From Brasenia schreberi (Eukaryota > Streptophyta > Magnoliopsida > Nymphaeales > Cabombaceae), in contig JAYKKT010000048.1 of assembly GCA_036023115.1 (NCBI GenBank), positions 6,392,001 through 6,456,000 of the forward strand: DNA of 64,000 bases, written 5' to 3'. The translations under genes were made by a program, and so were the position numbers. Under the pieces are notes generated by a model. That model searched no databases, was not told the origin of the DNA, and saw nothing but the letters and a program-made list of their open reading frames with translations. Below, one piece after another: positions 11,679 to 24,300 of the stretch (positions within the stretch are counted from its first letter, which is position 1; the number at the start of each line of letters is the position of its first letter).

Positions 11679-14070
11679 CTAAATGATGCTTATGAGGGTC
11701 TTGTTTGTGCCTTTGACTTGGCCATTGCCTTGAAGGTAGTATGGTGACGAGAAGTGTTGTGTGATACCATAAGTCTTAGACAACCTTTCCACTTTTTCAT
11801 TTTTGAACAGAGTATCATTATCTGACACTAGGTACCTTAGGACTCTAAACCTACCCAAGATATTTTTCTTAATGAATGTCACTACATGTTGTCCTTGGAC
11901 GTTTGCCACGGACGTCAACTCATTTAGAAAAATACTCGGTAGCTCTTAGAATGAACCTTTGTACATTAGATGCTATCAAAGAAATTAACCCTATGATGTC
12001 AAATGCCCACATGGTAAACGGCCATGGACTAGTAATAGAATGTAATGAAGATGGAGGAATGTGAATGGCATGCCAATGCACTTGACACTACGGACATATT
12101 TTACATGATCATGACAATCTTGTTTGATTATAGACCAAAAATAATCTTCCCTAAGTATTTTCATAGCCATCATACCTGAATTGACATAGCCTCTACACTC
12201 TCCATCATGAAACTCATGCATGATGATTTTAGCCTTATTATGGTTAACACATCTCAACAAGGCACCTGAAAAACTTTTTTTGTAAAAAATCTCACCCAAG
12301 ATGACATATCGGGTTAAATGTTTTTAATAGAAGCTTTGTCTTTGGAAGAGGCAAACTCAAGAAATCCCTCATTTTCTAAAATATTTTTAATATCATTAAA
12401 CTAAGGGTTTTCTTCTTGATTTTGGTCGCTTTGGCAAATCTCAAAATTTTGGGTTAATGAAACAAGTAGACCCGAATCCTCAACGGATCGGGTGTTGAGG
12501 TTTGGGTCAATCTGTCATAGTGTTGTCCTTTATACCAATATGTGTGAGCGTACATGATTTGAATGAGTCAACAATTTTGGCGGCTAACTCGTAGTATGGA
12601 ATCAACCTTTCATATTTGACTTACTAAAATTTTAAAACTTGGTTTATAATAAGTATAGAAAATTCAAAGACTTCAACACATGATGCCCCTAGTTTTTGGA
12701 AAGGTTTTAGGCCCTGTATGAGTATCTCATACTCGGCCACATTATTTGAATAAGGAAACTCTAAGGGAAAAGGCATTGGGATTTCTTTCTTTTCAGAGAT
12801 ATGATGATGATGTTGACCTCTGCCCTTGCATATTTCTAACCCCATCAAAATACATTTTTAATACTTGATTCTCATTGTGACAATTGGCCAATACATGAAA
12901 GTTCCAATTATTTATCAATATTTTCTCATCAGGTATTTTGTAGTATAGGATATGTATCTTCAAGGGGTAGGTGAGCCACATGATCGAAGAGGGCTTGGCC
13001 TGTGATGGAAGTTTGATGATGAAACTTCAAATCATACTCCATTAAAAGAAGTTGACATTTATCTAGTCTACCCATTCGGATAGGTTTTCGAAAAGATGAT
13101 TAATGTGGTCGAGTTTAGACACTATCTAAATCTCATGATTTAAGAAATAATGTCTAAATTTTGACATGCCCACACCAAGGCTAAGCATGTCTTCTCCGTA
13201 GCTTGATAATTTCTCTCATACCCGAAGAGAGTTTTTGTGATATAGTAAATGACGTACTCCCTAAGGCTATTATCCTCATATTGGGCTAATAAAGCTCCCA
13301 ATGCCTTTTCATGTATGAAAAGACATAAAAGCAAAGGTTTTCTTGATTTTAGAGGTTTCAAAATTAGAGTATTTACGAAATAGGTTTTTAATATTTTAAA
13401 AGCCTCTTGACACTCATATCCCAAAGGAATTTGACCCATCTTCTCAAAAGTTTCCTGAAGGGTTTGAATTTGGTTGTCAAATTAAAGATGAATCGTCTAA
13501 TGGCTTAGAGGTAACTCTAGAGGTTTCTAATTTGAGTTAGGTTGGAAGGTGGAGGCATGTCTATGATGGCTCGACACTTGAAGGGATCAACCTTTATGCC
13601 CCTTTGACTAACCATAAACCATAAAAGTTTTTCCTATTCCACTCCAAAAACACACTTTTGAGGGTTTAGTTGCACATGGTAAAGCCTAAGTCTTTCAAAA
13701 ACCTTTTGCAAAGATTTTATATTAGTAGAATGGGTTTTTTATTTCACCAAAAGATCATCCACCTATACTTTCAAAAGCCTATGAATTTGGTCATGAAAAA
13801 TAGTCATCATAGCTCTTTGGTAAGTGATACCGATATTTTTCAAACCAAAAGGCATGATGGTGTAGCATCATGTACCCCAAGGTGTGATACAATGAGTTTT
13901 GTATAATCTTTTGAAGCCAATTTTATTTTATTATAACCTTAATAACCATCCATAAAAGAGAATATTTCATTAATAGTTGTGCTATTAACAATCAAATTAA
14001 TATTGGGCAAAGGAAAGTTATCCTTTAGAGTGGCTTTGTTCAAGTTTATAAAATCAATGCAAATCCTTTC
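11679..14070 (-). mobile_element. Tat-like Ty3/gypsy pol remnant
   Basis: Domains run in minus-strand order. Reverse transcriptase is near 14070-13500, with FINLNKATLKDNFPLPNI and FSFMDGY at its N-terminal part. RNase H is at 13439-13140 (G-A-L-L-A-Q, then Y-x-A-T-E-K). A second RNase H-like piece is at 12980-12624 (N-V-A-E-Y-E-I-L-I-Q-G-L). The integrase zinc-binding part is at 12299-11991 (H-x-x-x-H then C-H-D-H) and the integrase core at 11918-11679 (SDNDTLF, then SSPYYLQGNGQVKGTNK). An extra RNase H between RNase H and integrase marks the Tat lineage. Many stops and frame changes make it a dead copy. Confidence 0.8.
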
Positions 14071-14369
14071 AGACAAGTATGTTTGAAAGCCAATTGGAGT
14101 AAGCAATGGGTTTTATAAAACCAACCTTTAAAAGATCCTTTAAACGCTCCCATGAAACTTGAAGGTTTTTCCAAGTGATGAATTTTATGAAACTCCAGAA
14201 GCTCACCAGTTTGATCATCCTCTCCCATGAGGGGACCTACCTCCTTACTTTGTTCAATTTTAAATGATTTGACTTTTTGAGAATAATTATTTGAAAGGGA
14301 AGATGACGATCCTTCATAAGAACATGATTTTGGGTTGAGGATGTACAAAGGTTTCGACAAAATCATATT

Positions 14370-14886
14370 TTGGGATGGTATATGATTTTTGAAAAAATAA
14401 TTTTTGATGAAATTGTTGGTTTCAACAAAATCAATTTCTTTAGTTTTCTTTAGTTTTTAAAATTGTTGGGTTGAGAACATGACTTTTTAAAAATTTTATC
14501 ACCAGTTTGATCATCCTTCATAAGAAGACAAGCTTTCGAAGAAGAAACGTAAAATACTTTCTTTGGGGAATTTTTGAAGTTTACATTGTTTTTATTTTTT
14601 TAGGATTTTTTATTGTTTTTGTTTTGAAGATTTTCCAAATGTTTTCATTTTTCCAAATATACATTTTTTTGAATTTTTGATAGAGAAAGTGGTACTTTCC
14701 ATTAAGGTTTTTATTATTTTGACATCTACAACCCCTTCATTGAAGAAATCATGCTTGAAATAGTGAAATTTAACCAATACAACCTTGAGGGTAAAATAGT
14801 CTTTTTTTAGATTTTGTGAAAAGTTCAAAATTTTTTTTGTGGGACTTAAAGTACCCCTCATTTTCAAAAAATTTTAGGTGTTTACA
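14370..14886 (-). mobile_element. LTR fragment of Tat-like element
   Basis: The minus strand begins TGTAAACACCT at 14886, followed by AAAATTTTT and TACTTTAAGTCCC. The latter resembles TTATTTTAAGTCCC at the same position of the LTR ending at 42255. It lies exactly where the chromovirus-like sequence above it stops, so a Tat-like element probably inserted into the chromovirus and then lost its middle. A long minus-strand frame at 14046-14366 may be the degraded protease-to-RT linker. Confidence 0.5.
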
Positions 14887-14899
14887 CTTGATCACTAAA

Positions 14900-17800
14900 C
14901 TGTGCGCTCCAAATCTTTTCCACTCGTCCAATATCCTCATGCACCAAAGGTGGGGAACATCTCTTTAATCTGTGGGTCTTCATGATATAAGAGACTTAAG
15001 TTGTGAAACATGAAAAGTTGGTTGTAGATTCAATCTGTTCAATGAATCCACTTATACGCAACCAATCTGGCTCTCTAAACAATCTCATAGCCCATCAGAT
15101 TGAGGTTTAAGACCCATATGACTACCTCAATAAACTTATTTATTATTTAGAAATTTGTAACCAAACTCGATCTCCAACTTGAAATTCAAGTGGTCTTCTA
15201 TGTCGATTAGCATACTTCAACATCTTCGTTTGTGTACCACGCCAAGATGCTTTTACTTCAGCATACATCTCACGTTTCTCTCAAACTTCTCTAAGTGCAG
15301 AAAAGCAATTTCTACAAGGACTCAAGGGTTGTTAACCTAATGTCAGATCAAAAGGACTCCCTATGTAGAAGAGCTTCAATATGAGTTGTAGCTAAATTAT
15401 GCGGTATCAAGTAAACTCTCACAATTCTTTTGACTAGAAACCACATAGTGTCTCAAATATTCTTTCAGCATGGCATTTATGCGCTCGGTTTTCATCAATG
15501 TGAAGATGATTGGTAGAAGGAAATAATAATTGTTACCAATCGAACCTAAAAAGCTCGCTCGAAAATATGCTAGTGAACAACGTATCCCGATCACTAACAA
15601 TTTCCTTATGAACAACCAAAGACTTCATGACATAATGTAAGGATAGCCATATAACCTTTTTGGTGTTGTACTTTCTTCGAACAAGTATGAACATGACATA
15701 TTTGGAGAATCGATCCATTATGATCAACATAGATTCATATCCATCCACTCTAAGAAGTCTGGATATGAAACCCCTGGGAATAGTTCTCCAAGGTTTATAT
15801 GGAATCGACATAGGCTATGGTAACCTGTCAAGATGAGTATGCTTTATCTTATCTTATCAAGAACTAGAACAAGCATAAATGTACTCAGCTATGTCAAATC
15901 TCATACAACCAATAACAACCTCATGCTAGCAATGCCATTGTATGGTCAACCTTCTCCTAAGATCTTCACTATCAAGAATCAACAATGGGTTGTCTCGAGC
16001 CCCTATGAGTCCATCTCAAATCACATATCTTTCAGTCAAACCCTTTAATGTCTACTGTCTAAACTATACATATGAGGCATCTTCATCAATATGTTAACTC
16101 ACTAGTTGCAACATATCTCTTTGAAGTCAAGTAATGACAGCTAATATGGTCTAAATATGCTTGCAGCTCAATGCATTAGCATTTAGTTTGTGTTGTGTAG
16201 CTGTATGCATCCAACTGAAGTCATGTTCTTCAAGTAACTCCATCTGATGAGCTTGGCATGGAGTGAGCTTTCTTTTGGTCTTAAGAAAGGTACTTACTGC
16301 ATTATCTATGACAACTGAAGTGATTACCCAAAAGATAATCAATTCAAACTTATAAATAATGTATCATAACTAGGAGTTCCTTCTCATGAGCAGAATATTG
16401 AGTTTTAACCTCTTTCGATTTCCTACTCTCAAAAGCAATCAGGTGTCCATGAATAACAACTCCATCAATGGCTGGATCATCCGCATTATGCACCTCAAAA
16501 CGAATCAAAAAAGCTGGTAAGCACAATACTTGCTCATTGCTAAGGGTCTCTTTCAAAGCCAGAAAGCTCTATTACAATTAGGACTCAAATCCCAAAGAGA
16601 TCCTTTCTTTAAAAGCTTAGTAAGAAAGGGCCACAACTCTAGAAGAAATCTTGATAAACCTCCTCTAATAATTGGCAAGCCCAAGAAACTCCTCAATTCA
16701 GCAATAGTCTTTGGTAGCTCCAAATCCATGATCACCCTCACCATATATTGGTCCATCCTAACCTCACATATCCAGCAATATAACCAAGGAAGGAAATTTG
16801 TCTTATTTCAAACGGACACTTTTCTTTCTTCACATGGAGGGTGTGCTCTCTTAATCGGTTAAATATAAGAACTAAGTATCGAGCATGATCTTCCAAGGTT
16901 CGGCTATAAACCACAGTATCATCCAGATACAACACCACAAACTCATCAACATACTCATATAGAACATGTTCATAGGATGACAAAAAGCAACTGATGCATT
17001 CATCAAACCAAAGGGCATAACCAAGAAGTTGTACAAATCATGTCATGTGATCATCGCTATCTTTGCTTCAATAGCTATACGAACTTGCCAATATCCAAAG
17101 TGAAAGTGAAGCTTGCTATACCAACTAGCTCCATTCAATTGATCAAACAAATCAGCTACCAAAGGTAATGGATATCTACCTGACAAAGTAACTATGTTCA
17201 GCACCCTCTAACCGTACACGTGTAAAATTCCATATGCTTACCGTTGAATTATATTGGAGATCCATTAAGAGACTTAGACAGTTGAATGATACTGACCTCC
17301 AAAAGCTATCATGTCTCTTGAGCTATATGAACTCCAAGGGACGTGGAATAAATTCGTTCATCCTAACCTCCACCAGCATAGTGTTCTTGAAATCCCCCAA
17401 AACTTACTGTATCAACTCAGGTATGGGCTCATTTGAAGAACCCGGAGATATCTCATCATCTTTCATTATGGAAAAAAGGGTTGGACTAGACAGCCGGTTT
17501 CAAACCAACTCAATAGTTCTAACTATAACCGAACAGGGTAAAGAACCAGCTCGAACTAGAACCATTCAAACCAGGCTCAAAACCAGACTTGAAATCAAGG
17601 CTCACCCGAGCTCTAGTTCCACGTTTAGTGGAACTGAAACCAGTGGTTCCATTATATTTTTTAATTTTTAATTTCAAATGTGTTATTTTACTATCTCTGT
17701 TTCGAATGCTTTGACCCTCAAACTGGATCAAGCTCAATCCTAGTTCGGTTCTGGTTCCAAGTTCCTGGTAAATCGAACCCATCTGTTTTGAACCATCGGT

Positions 17801-18201
17801 CCAATATACCCAAAACCGGTCATGTCTACGTTGGACGCCATTCCTTAAACCTATCTCTCAACTAAAGTGCAAACAAGAGATATACATGCACTTGCAAATG
17901 GTGTTTTACCAAGGTCACATTGAGGTATAAAACCCTCCTATCCTTCATCCACGTAAATCAGGTCGCCTAGATGCGGCGCCACCATAGTCTTGGTTGTTCT
18001 GAAGAAGTCGCAGCCCAAAATCAAAGTGAACATGATCAAATCAAGAGTGCCCGACCAACACCTAGCTTGAATATGGCATGCTTTGGCTACCCCTATGATG
18101 CAGTTTGTTGCCACATAAATACTTTTCAATCTTTGCTTCGAGGCAACAACTTTAAACCCAATCATGTGCGGTGGTTGATAAAATAGTAGAGTAAACTGCA
18201 C
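14900..18201 (-). mobile_element. Chromovirus-like Ty3/gypsy pol remnant
   Basis: Domains in minus-strand order: protease C-terminal part at 18201-17938 (L-I-L-G-C-D-F-F, then A-P-H-L); reverse transcriptase at about 17215-16553, with the YLDD active site near 16920 inside FVVLYLDDTVVYSRTLEDH; RNase H at 16556-16151 (AFESRKSKEVKTQYSAHEKE); integrase core at 15811-15397 (IMDRFSKY, VSDRDTLFTS); and an integrase C-terminal domain near 15290-15150 (RRPLEFQVGDRVWL). This protease-RT-RNase H-integrase order with that C-terminal module fits chromoviruses. Gag and LTRs are missing. It ends about 180 bp from the stop codon of the pseudouridine synthase gene. Confidence 0.8.
17485..17826. repeat. GGTTC/GAACC-rich MITE-like insert
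   Basis: This segment separates protease from RT in the chromovirus remnant. It has inward-facing ends (AGCCGGTTT near 17490; AAACCGGTCAT near 17814) and is full of GAACC and GGTTC words. Related but shorter pieces occur near 29560-29700 (both contain the block AGTGGTTCCATTA) and more loosely at 36075-36180. A nonautonomous DNA element is likely. Both flanking frames on it are non-genic. Confidence 0.5.
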
Positions 18202-18378
18202 TCAAATCAGACATGGCATATATTGTGTCTTGAACAATATGAGCCTCAACAAAAACCTCTCCTGATGGGATCGCCAATTGAAACCAAATTATTTTCAGTT
18301 TTCTTAAGATATTGCACAGAAGAAATAAATAAGAACGATTTGCAGAAAGGGCAGCTTACCATGTTTTGCACCCAGTCA

Positions 18379-21300
18379 TCAAGAGAATGGTACAACAGTA
18401 TGATGAGAATGCCCTCTTCTGAAACAATTATTCAAGTTGTTATCCTTCCATAGACTCCACGCACTTCTAACGTCTTGAAGTTGTTCTTCGGGTATCCTGG
18501 TATAGTTATCAAGGTTTTCTACCCATTCCCTCCATGGGGAATTGGATGCATCTAAGAATTTAGATAATCTAGGTAACAAAACATCAGAATGAAAATGATC
18601 AACGGACATCTGTATCTCATCTGATTCAATTAATTTCACCACCTCAGGCCTGGAATCAGAGCCAGGAAGAATGGTCCTCAGGGAGAACTCATTACCCTTC
18701 AAGATGAGGACTTCAGAGGGAGCAAGTGGTAGAACTATTCGAGAAAACTTTGACAGAGATAATTGTATTATATCTTTTGGCAGCAATGACCGTTTCACTG
18801 CTACAGCAGTACCCACCATCTTCCTTATCTGCCAAACCCACACAATAGTAAGAAACGGACACATCAACCGCCAAAGCAAGTACATGAGATTTACAAAAAA
18901 GGAAACCAAAAGCTGGATGTTTTAAAAAACTGGTGACTTAATCAGAAAGACAAGTTCAGATAATGTGCAGGCACAGGAACACTATATTGCATTTCAAGAA
19001 ATTATTGGCAAGACCACCTAGAAACTGAACTGTGCTACTGCACATTCATTGGGTGCACCATCCAGGCACACATTTGCGTGTCTTGTGTGTGTACCTGTAT
19101 GTGTGGGTATATATATGTATATATATATATATATATATGCAAACACATAAACATATATATATATATGTACAGCATATTCATATATATATATATGCACATA
19201 TACATTTCTATGTACATACTTATATATTGCTTTAGGTTGCCAATCATAAAGTACATGCCCCTGGTACAAGTGTCACACATAAACAAACACGCATATACGT
19301 ACATACATACATACATATATATATATATATACTTAGATTCACCTAACACATCTTTCACCACTTTCCTAATATGTATAGCCATATTGTTCCACATATCACA
19401 GGGTGTACCAACATAATTCCAAACATCTCCTTGAAGGACTTTCTGTTTAAATATATCTTCTTTCTTGCTTTTGAGGTTCCACCATTTAGTCCGAATAGCT
19501 CGATGCACTCTTTTCTTCTTTATCCATTTTTTTATTTGTAAATCCATAACTAAAAGTCGATGTTGGGTGGTTAAGCTTTCTCCTAGAATTATCTTGCAAT
19601 CTTTACAACACGCTCTATCTTTTTTTCTACAAATAAAATAATCAATTTGTGTTTGTGATAAACCACTCTTACAAGTAATTAAATGTTCATCTCATTTTTT
19701 GAAGATTGTATCGACTATAAAGAGATCAAATGCCATAGCAAAATTTAAAATCTCCCTACCTTCCTCATTTATATCCCCAAAACCAAAGTTTCCATGAATA
19801 CCTTGATATCCTAATGCCTCTTTACCGACATGTCCATTTAAATCTCCTCCTAAACAAATCATCTCCCTTTGTGGAATCTTTTGAAACACCTTATCTATCT
19901 CTTCCCAAAAAACTGTCTTTATACTATCTTATAGTCCTACTTGGGGTGCGTAAGCACAAACTATATTCAAAACCTCTGCTCCTAACACTAATTTCAACGT
20001 CATGATTCGGTCACCATATCGTTGTATGTCTACTACACTCTCCTTTAAATCTTTATTTATAATAATACCAACTCCGTTTCGAGCCTTTTCTTTACCTGAG
20101 TACCATAATTTAAAACCTGTATCATCTATCTCCTTTGCTTTTTCTCCAACCCATTTTATCTCTTGTAAACATAGAATATGTATCTTTCTCCGAATCATAG
20201 TATCTACCACCTCCATTAGCTTACCCGATAATGTTCCGTTATTCCAAGAACCAATACGAATCTTATTATCGAGGACTAGCTTCCTTACCCCCCGCATCCG
20301 TCCATAATCAAAATGCGGAGACCCTCTCTGAAAATTTTTCACTACATTCGGGCGGCAATGTAGCGGGACTAACTTCTTTACCCACACCCGTCCATGATGT
20401 GGGAACCCTCTCTGCAATTGATTCACTACATTCGGGCGAAAATGTAGTAGCCCTTGCTTACTTCTTACTGCATTCGAGCTCTATAGCACGTCGCTAGGCG
20501 AGGACGCCCCAAAGCAATGCTCATAATTTTTGTAATCCATGTTGTAAAAATCCGACGAAGTTTTACGCTGGCTATCGGAAGCCTAACACAACCCTCCTCC
20601 TTTATCCGGGCTTGGGACCGACAATGCAAGGGTAATCCCTTATATGGGCGGAGTTATATATGTATGTATGTATTATTTTCATATACAAATATATATATAT
20701 GTGTGTGTGTGTGTTTGTCTGTCTGGTTCCTGACTTCCAAGCTATAGCATCAAATTATTAAAAAGTCTATCCTTGTTAGCAAAACAGAAAAAAATAGATC
20801 TTAATCTGAAAAATAATTTATAAGAGCAAGTCAAACAGTTGTGGTTTGTGCATCCATGAAGGCTCGTATTTCTCATACCATGATATACAAAATTACAAAC
20901 AAGATCCAGAGTTTTAAAACTCTTTTTACATGTGGAACTCATAAAACAATCTACTACAACTAAGCCTTTCCCCATACTAGATGAGGTCGGCTACATGGAT
21001 TCTTTGTTTCCACAAGGCCCTATCATGTGTCATGCTAGCAAGGCCCTATCATGTGCCATGCTAGCAGTTAACTCAATATAAACTAGATCATCCTTTTTTG
21101 TTTATTTCCAACACTTTTGTGGTCGTCCTCTTCCTCTTTTTAACATTTTCACAATCTAGTTTTTCATATCTTCTTACGGGAGTGTCTTTGAGTCGTCTTT
21201 CAACATGTCCAAACCATCTTAAACGGTTTTTGCTCATTTTATCCTCTATTGGTACTACTCCCAATTTGTTTCTAATAATCTCATTATGTATACGGTCTTT

Positions 21301-24300
21301 CCTTACATGACCACTCATCCGTCTCAATATCTTAATTTTGGTTACAAACATCTTTTGTACATGTTGATGATTAATTGCCCAACACTCAGAACCATAAAAC
21401 ATTGCAGGTTAGGTCTAATTGTTGCTCTATAATATTTACCTTTCAACTTCAATGGTAACTTTTTATCACATAAAATACCTTATGCCCCTCTTCATTTTAA
21501 CCAACCAGCATTAATTCTATGCATAACATCTCCATCAATTTTTCCATCACTTTGAAAAATTGATCCTAGGTATTTAAAACTTTTCTTGTGAGGGATGCAA
21601 TGTGTGTCAATTTTAATTTTTATCCTGTGAAGTACCCAAACGATCAAACTTATATTTCATATATTTTGCCTTTGTTCTACTAAGTCGGAAGCTTTACTTT
21701 CTAATGTTTATGTCCATAGTTTCAATTCCTATTAACTTTCTCATTAGACTCATCTGCTACCACAATGTCATCTACAAATAACATACACCAAGGTACTTCA
21801 TCTTGAATATGTTTTGTTAACTCATCAATGACCAATATAAATAAATATGGACTTAAAGTTGATCCCTGATGTAATCCAATATTAACTTCAAAAAAGTATA
21901 CCGTTCCTTCATGAGTCCTCACACATGTTTTTGCATCATCGTACATGTCTCTTATAAGATTTATACATGTCAATGGGATACCTCTCTTTGAACTCATAAA
22001 ACAATGACTGAACAAAAATGTTTCCAGATACACGTGAACGAGAAATCAAGAACCAGTTACAGAACCACAAAACAATTCAATTAGAACAATGATTCTGAAA
22101 TCCAAACCCAATTGAAGCATAAAAGTCAAAGGAACATAGCAAACTTACTTGATGCAACATAAAAGAGACACCACAGATAGAGATCTCAACATATTGAAAC
22201 TCAGACACATATTCAAGCTTTGAACAAGTGCAAGATTTTATTTGTCTGAAGTGTGAAGGACTGAGTCTGTCGGCTTCATCAGGCTCATTTAGCCATCTCG
22301 CACGGATTGCTAGAGGAAGATTTAAGTCATCCTCTGTACTCTCAGATACAGAATCTTCAGCTATATCATCATCTAAGTCACTAATAGCCAAATGATCATG
22401 TCTTTCTTCAAAGGTATCTTTCTCTTGGCATGGTACATAGTCAGCTTCTACATTGCTCATCTTAACTTCACGTGATTCATAATCTGATGATCTTCTCCTA
22501 GAAACAGCATGCTTGCGGTTGTTTGAACTTTTTCTATATTTCGAGCGTATTGTATAATTGTGAAAAGGATGCACCCCCTGAAAGATTAGAACCATGAACT
22601 TAGTGTTCCAAGTGGAAAAGTAAACATCAACCATGTAACGTGGGTAGGCATACACAAATTCAGTGTGGGAGATAAAGCTAGAATAAGAAATTGGACCGTG
22701 AAATGAGTTTCACATCCAGATCCCAGAGTAGCAGATAGTTGACATTAGCACAATACCCAACAAAATAAAAACATTTTTTCCTGGCACAAATGCTAATTGA
22801 ACAACTTTCACTGCATAATGTGGATGTCCTGAATCATGCAAAGTATCACATTAAAGACAGAAATCATTCCTTCTGACAAAAACATCTATCACATTAGGTG
22901 AAAATTTTGCATCAGAGAACTTTGACACGAGAAAAAAATTGAACCAATCAATAAGAATTACATTTCATCAAGAAACTCCTACAGCAGTTCAGCTATAAAC
23001 ATCTCAATATTACGAATTTAAGGTACACTCACAATTTACATAGCTCAGAACCTTGGGCATTTGCACGACAGAAAGGTATGAACCATACAACCTAACAAAC
23101 TATGACCAGATGAATTGAATATCCATGGTCCAAAAGAATGCAACAATATGAAAAATCAAAAACAGAACCTGAAAGCTGTACCCAAAAAAAAAAGAACAGA
23201 AACCTGGATGGGCAAAGTGAGACACCATACATCATGCCATTCTGCAAAGTAACCCAACGTCCCTACGAACAAAAAAAAAATTGAAATATCCTATGAGCTT
23301 TTCTATGAAATTTTTACCTCAAAACCTTTCAATATGCTGGAAAACTCCATTAGATAATTATCTATTTCTTCATCACTACTATTCTGTGTAATCCCTATTA
23401 CTTCAGCAGGAACAAGATAGGAATACTTGCGGATAACACATTCCCTTCGAGCATCGAAACTCCTAACATGGTTCATGAGTTAGTCAATAGGGCAGATTAC
23501 CAACAAATATGGCCTTCATGGATATCACAGTTTTGCACGTATCATAACAGTTGCAGCCAAGGCCAAGAGTACAAGTAAAAATAGTAAGTAGAGCATATTC
23601 ATTGTATGTGGTGTCAAAAACAATCACTGCATGTAACATTTGATACAAACTAAAAATAAAATTCTGCAATCCCAATCAGAGTTGTAAAAGGCATATCATT
23701 GCCTGTATAAGAAAGGCTCTTATATACATAGTATCTCGTATTCTATTGTATCATTTTTATGAAAAGAACAATAAAAATTGTAAAAGATGAAAAAATACAA
23801 TCAATAACACAATATCGAGCACTACAAATATGACCAGTTAAACATCAGGGTACTAACATAAATCATTACAAGGAACTTAACATGGTAAGTCATTTGGCAA
23901 GATCAATAACAAAGTTGCACATTTATAAACAAGGTGAAATACTAAAACTTAATTTCATGCAAGCAAGTGCATATTTGGGGAGAAAAAGAAAGGCGAAGAC
24001 TGCTTTGCTAGCCAGAAGTGATGTGACCCTCAAATTCATATGACACTATGTCTTAACTCAGACTCTTAGATCCTCAACTCGAAACTGCACCATAGGAAGA
24101 TCCATATCCAGCTCTTACAGGAACCCAATCCAGACCAAATGGAACTGTCCATATCTAAAGATAAGATTCACTCCATGGTTGACCAGCCACTGTCCAATCA
24201 TGTGGCTTGATAACACGGAGATGGTGGGCCATCCCATCCAGAGTTGGAGATTTAACTGCAAGTGGACGCCAGATTTTATTGCAGTAACTTCTAAGCAGCC

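Noticed and set aside
18671..18925. 84-codon plus-strand frame
   Set aside because: It is antisense to the last exon of the pseudouridine synthase gene.
19018..19547. Long frames rich in I, Y and V in both orientations
   Set aside because: They arise from TA and CATA microsatellites running into RTE sequence.
22077..22655. 192-codon minus-strand frame as an independent gene
   Set aside because: Its middle (22149-22577) is exon 6 of the pseudouridine synthase; the apparent start methionine lies in an intron.
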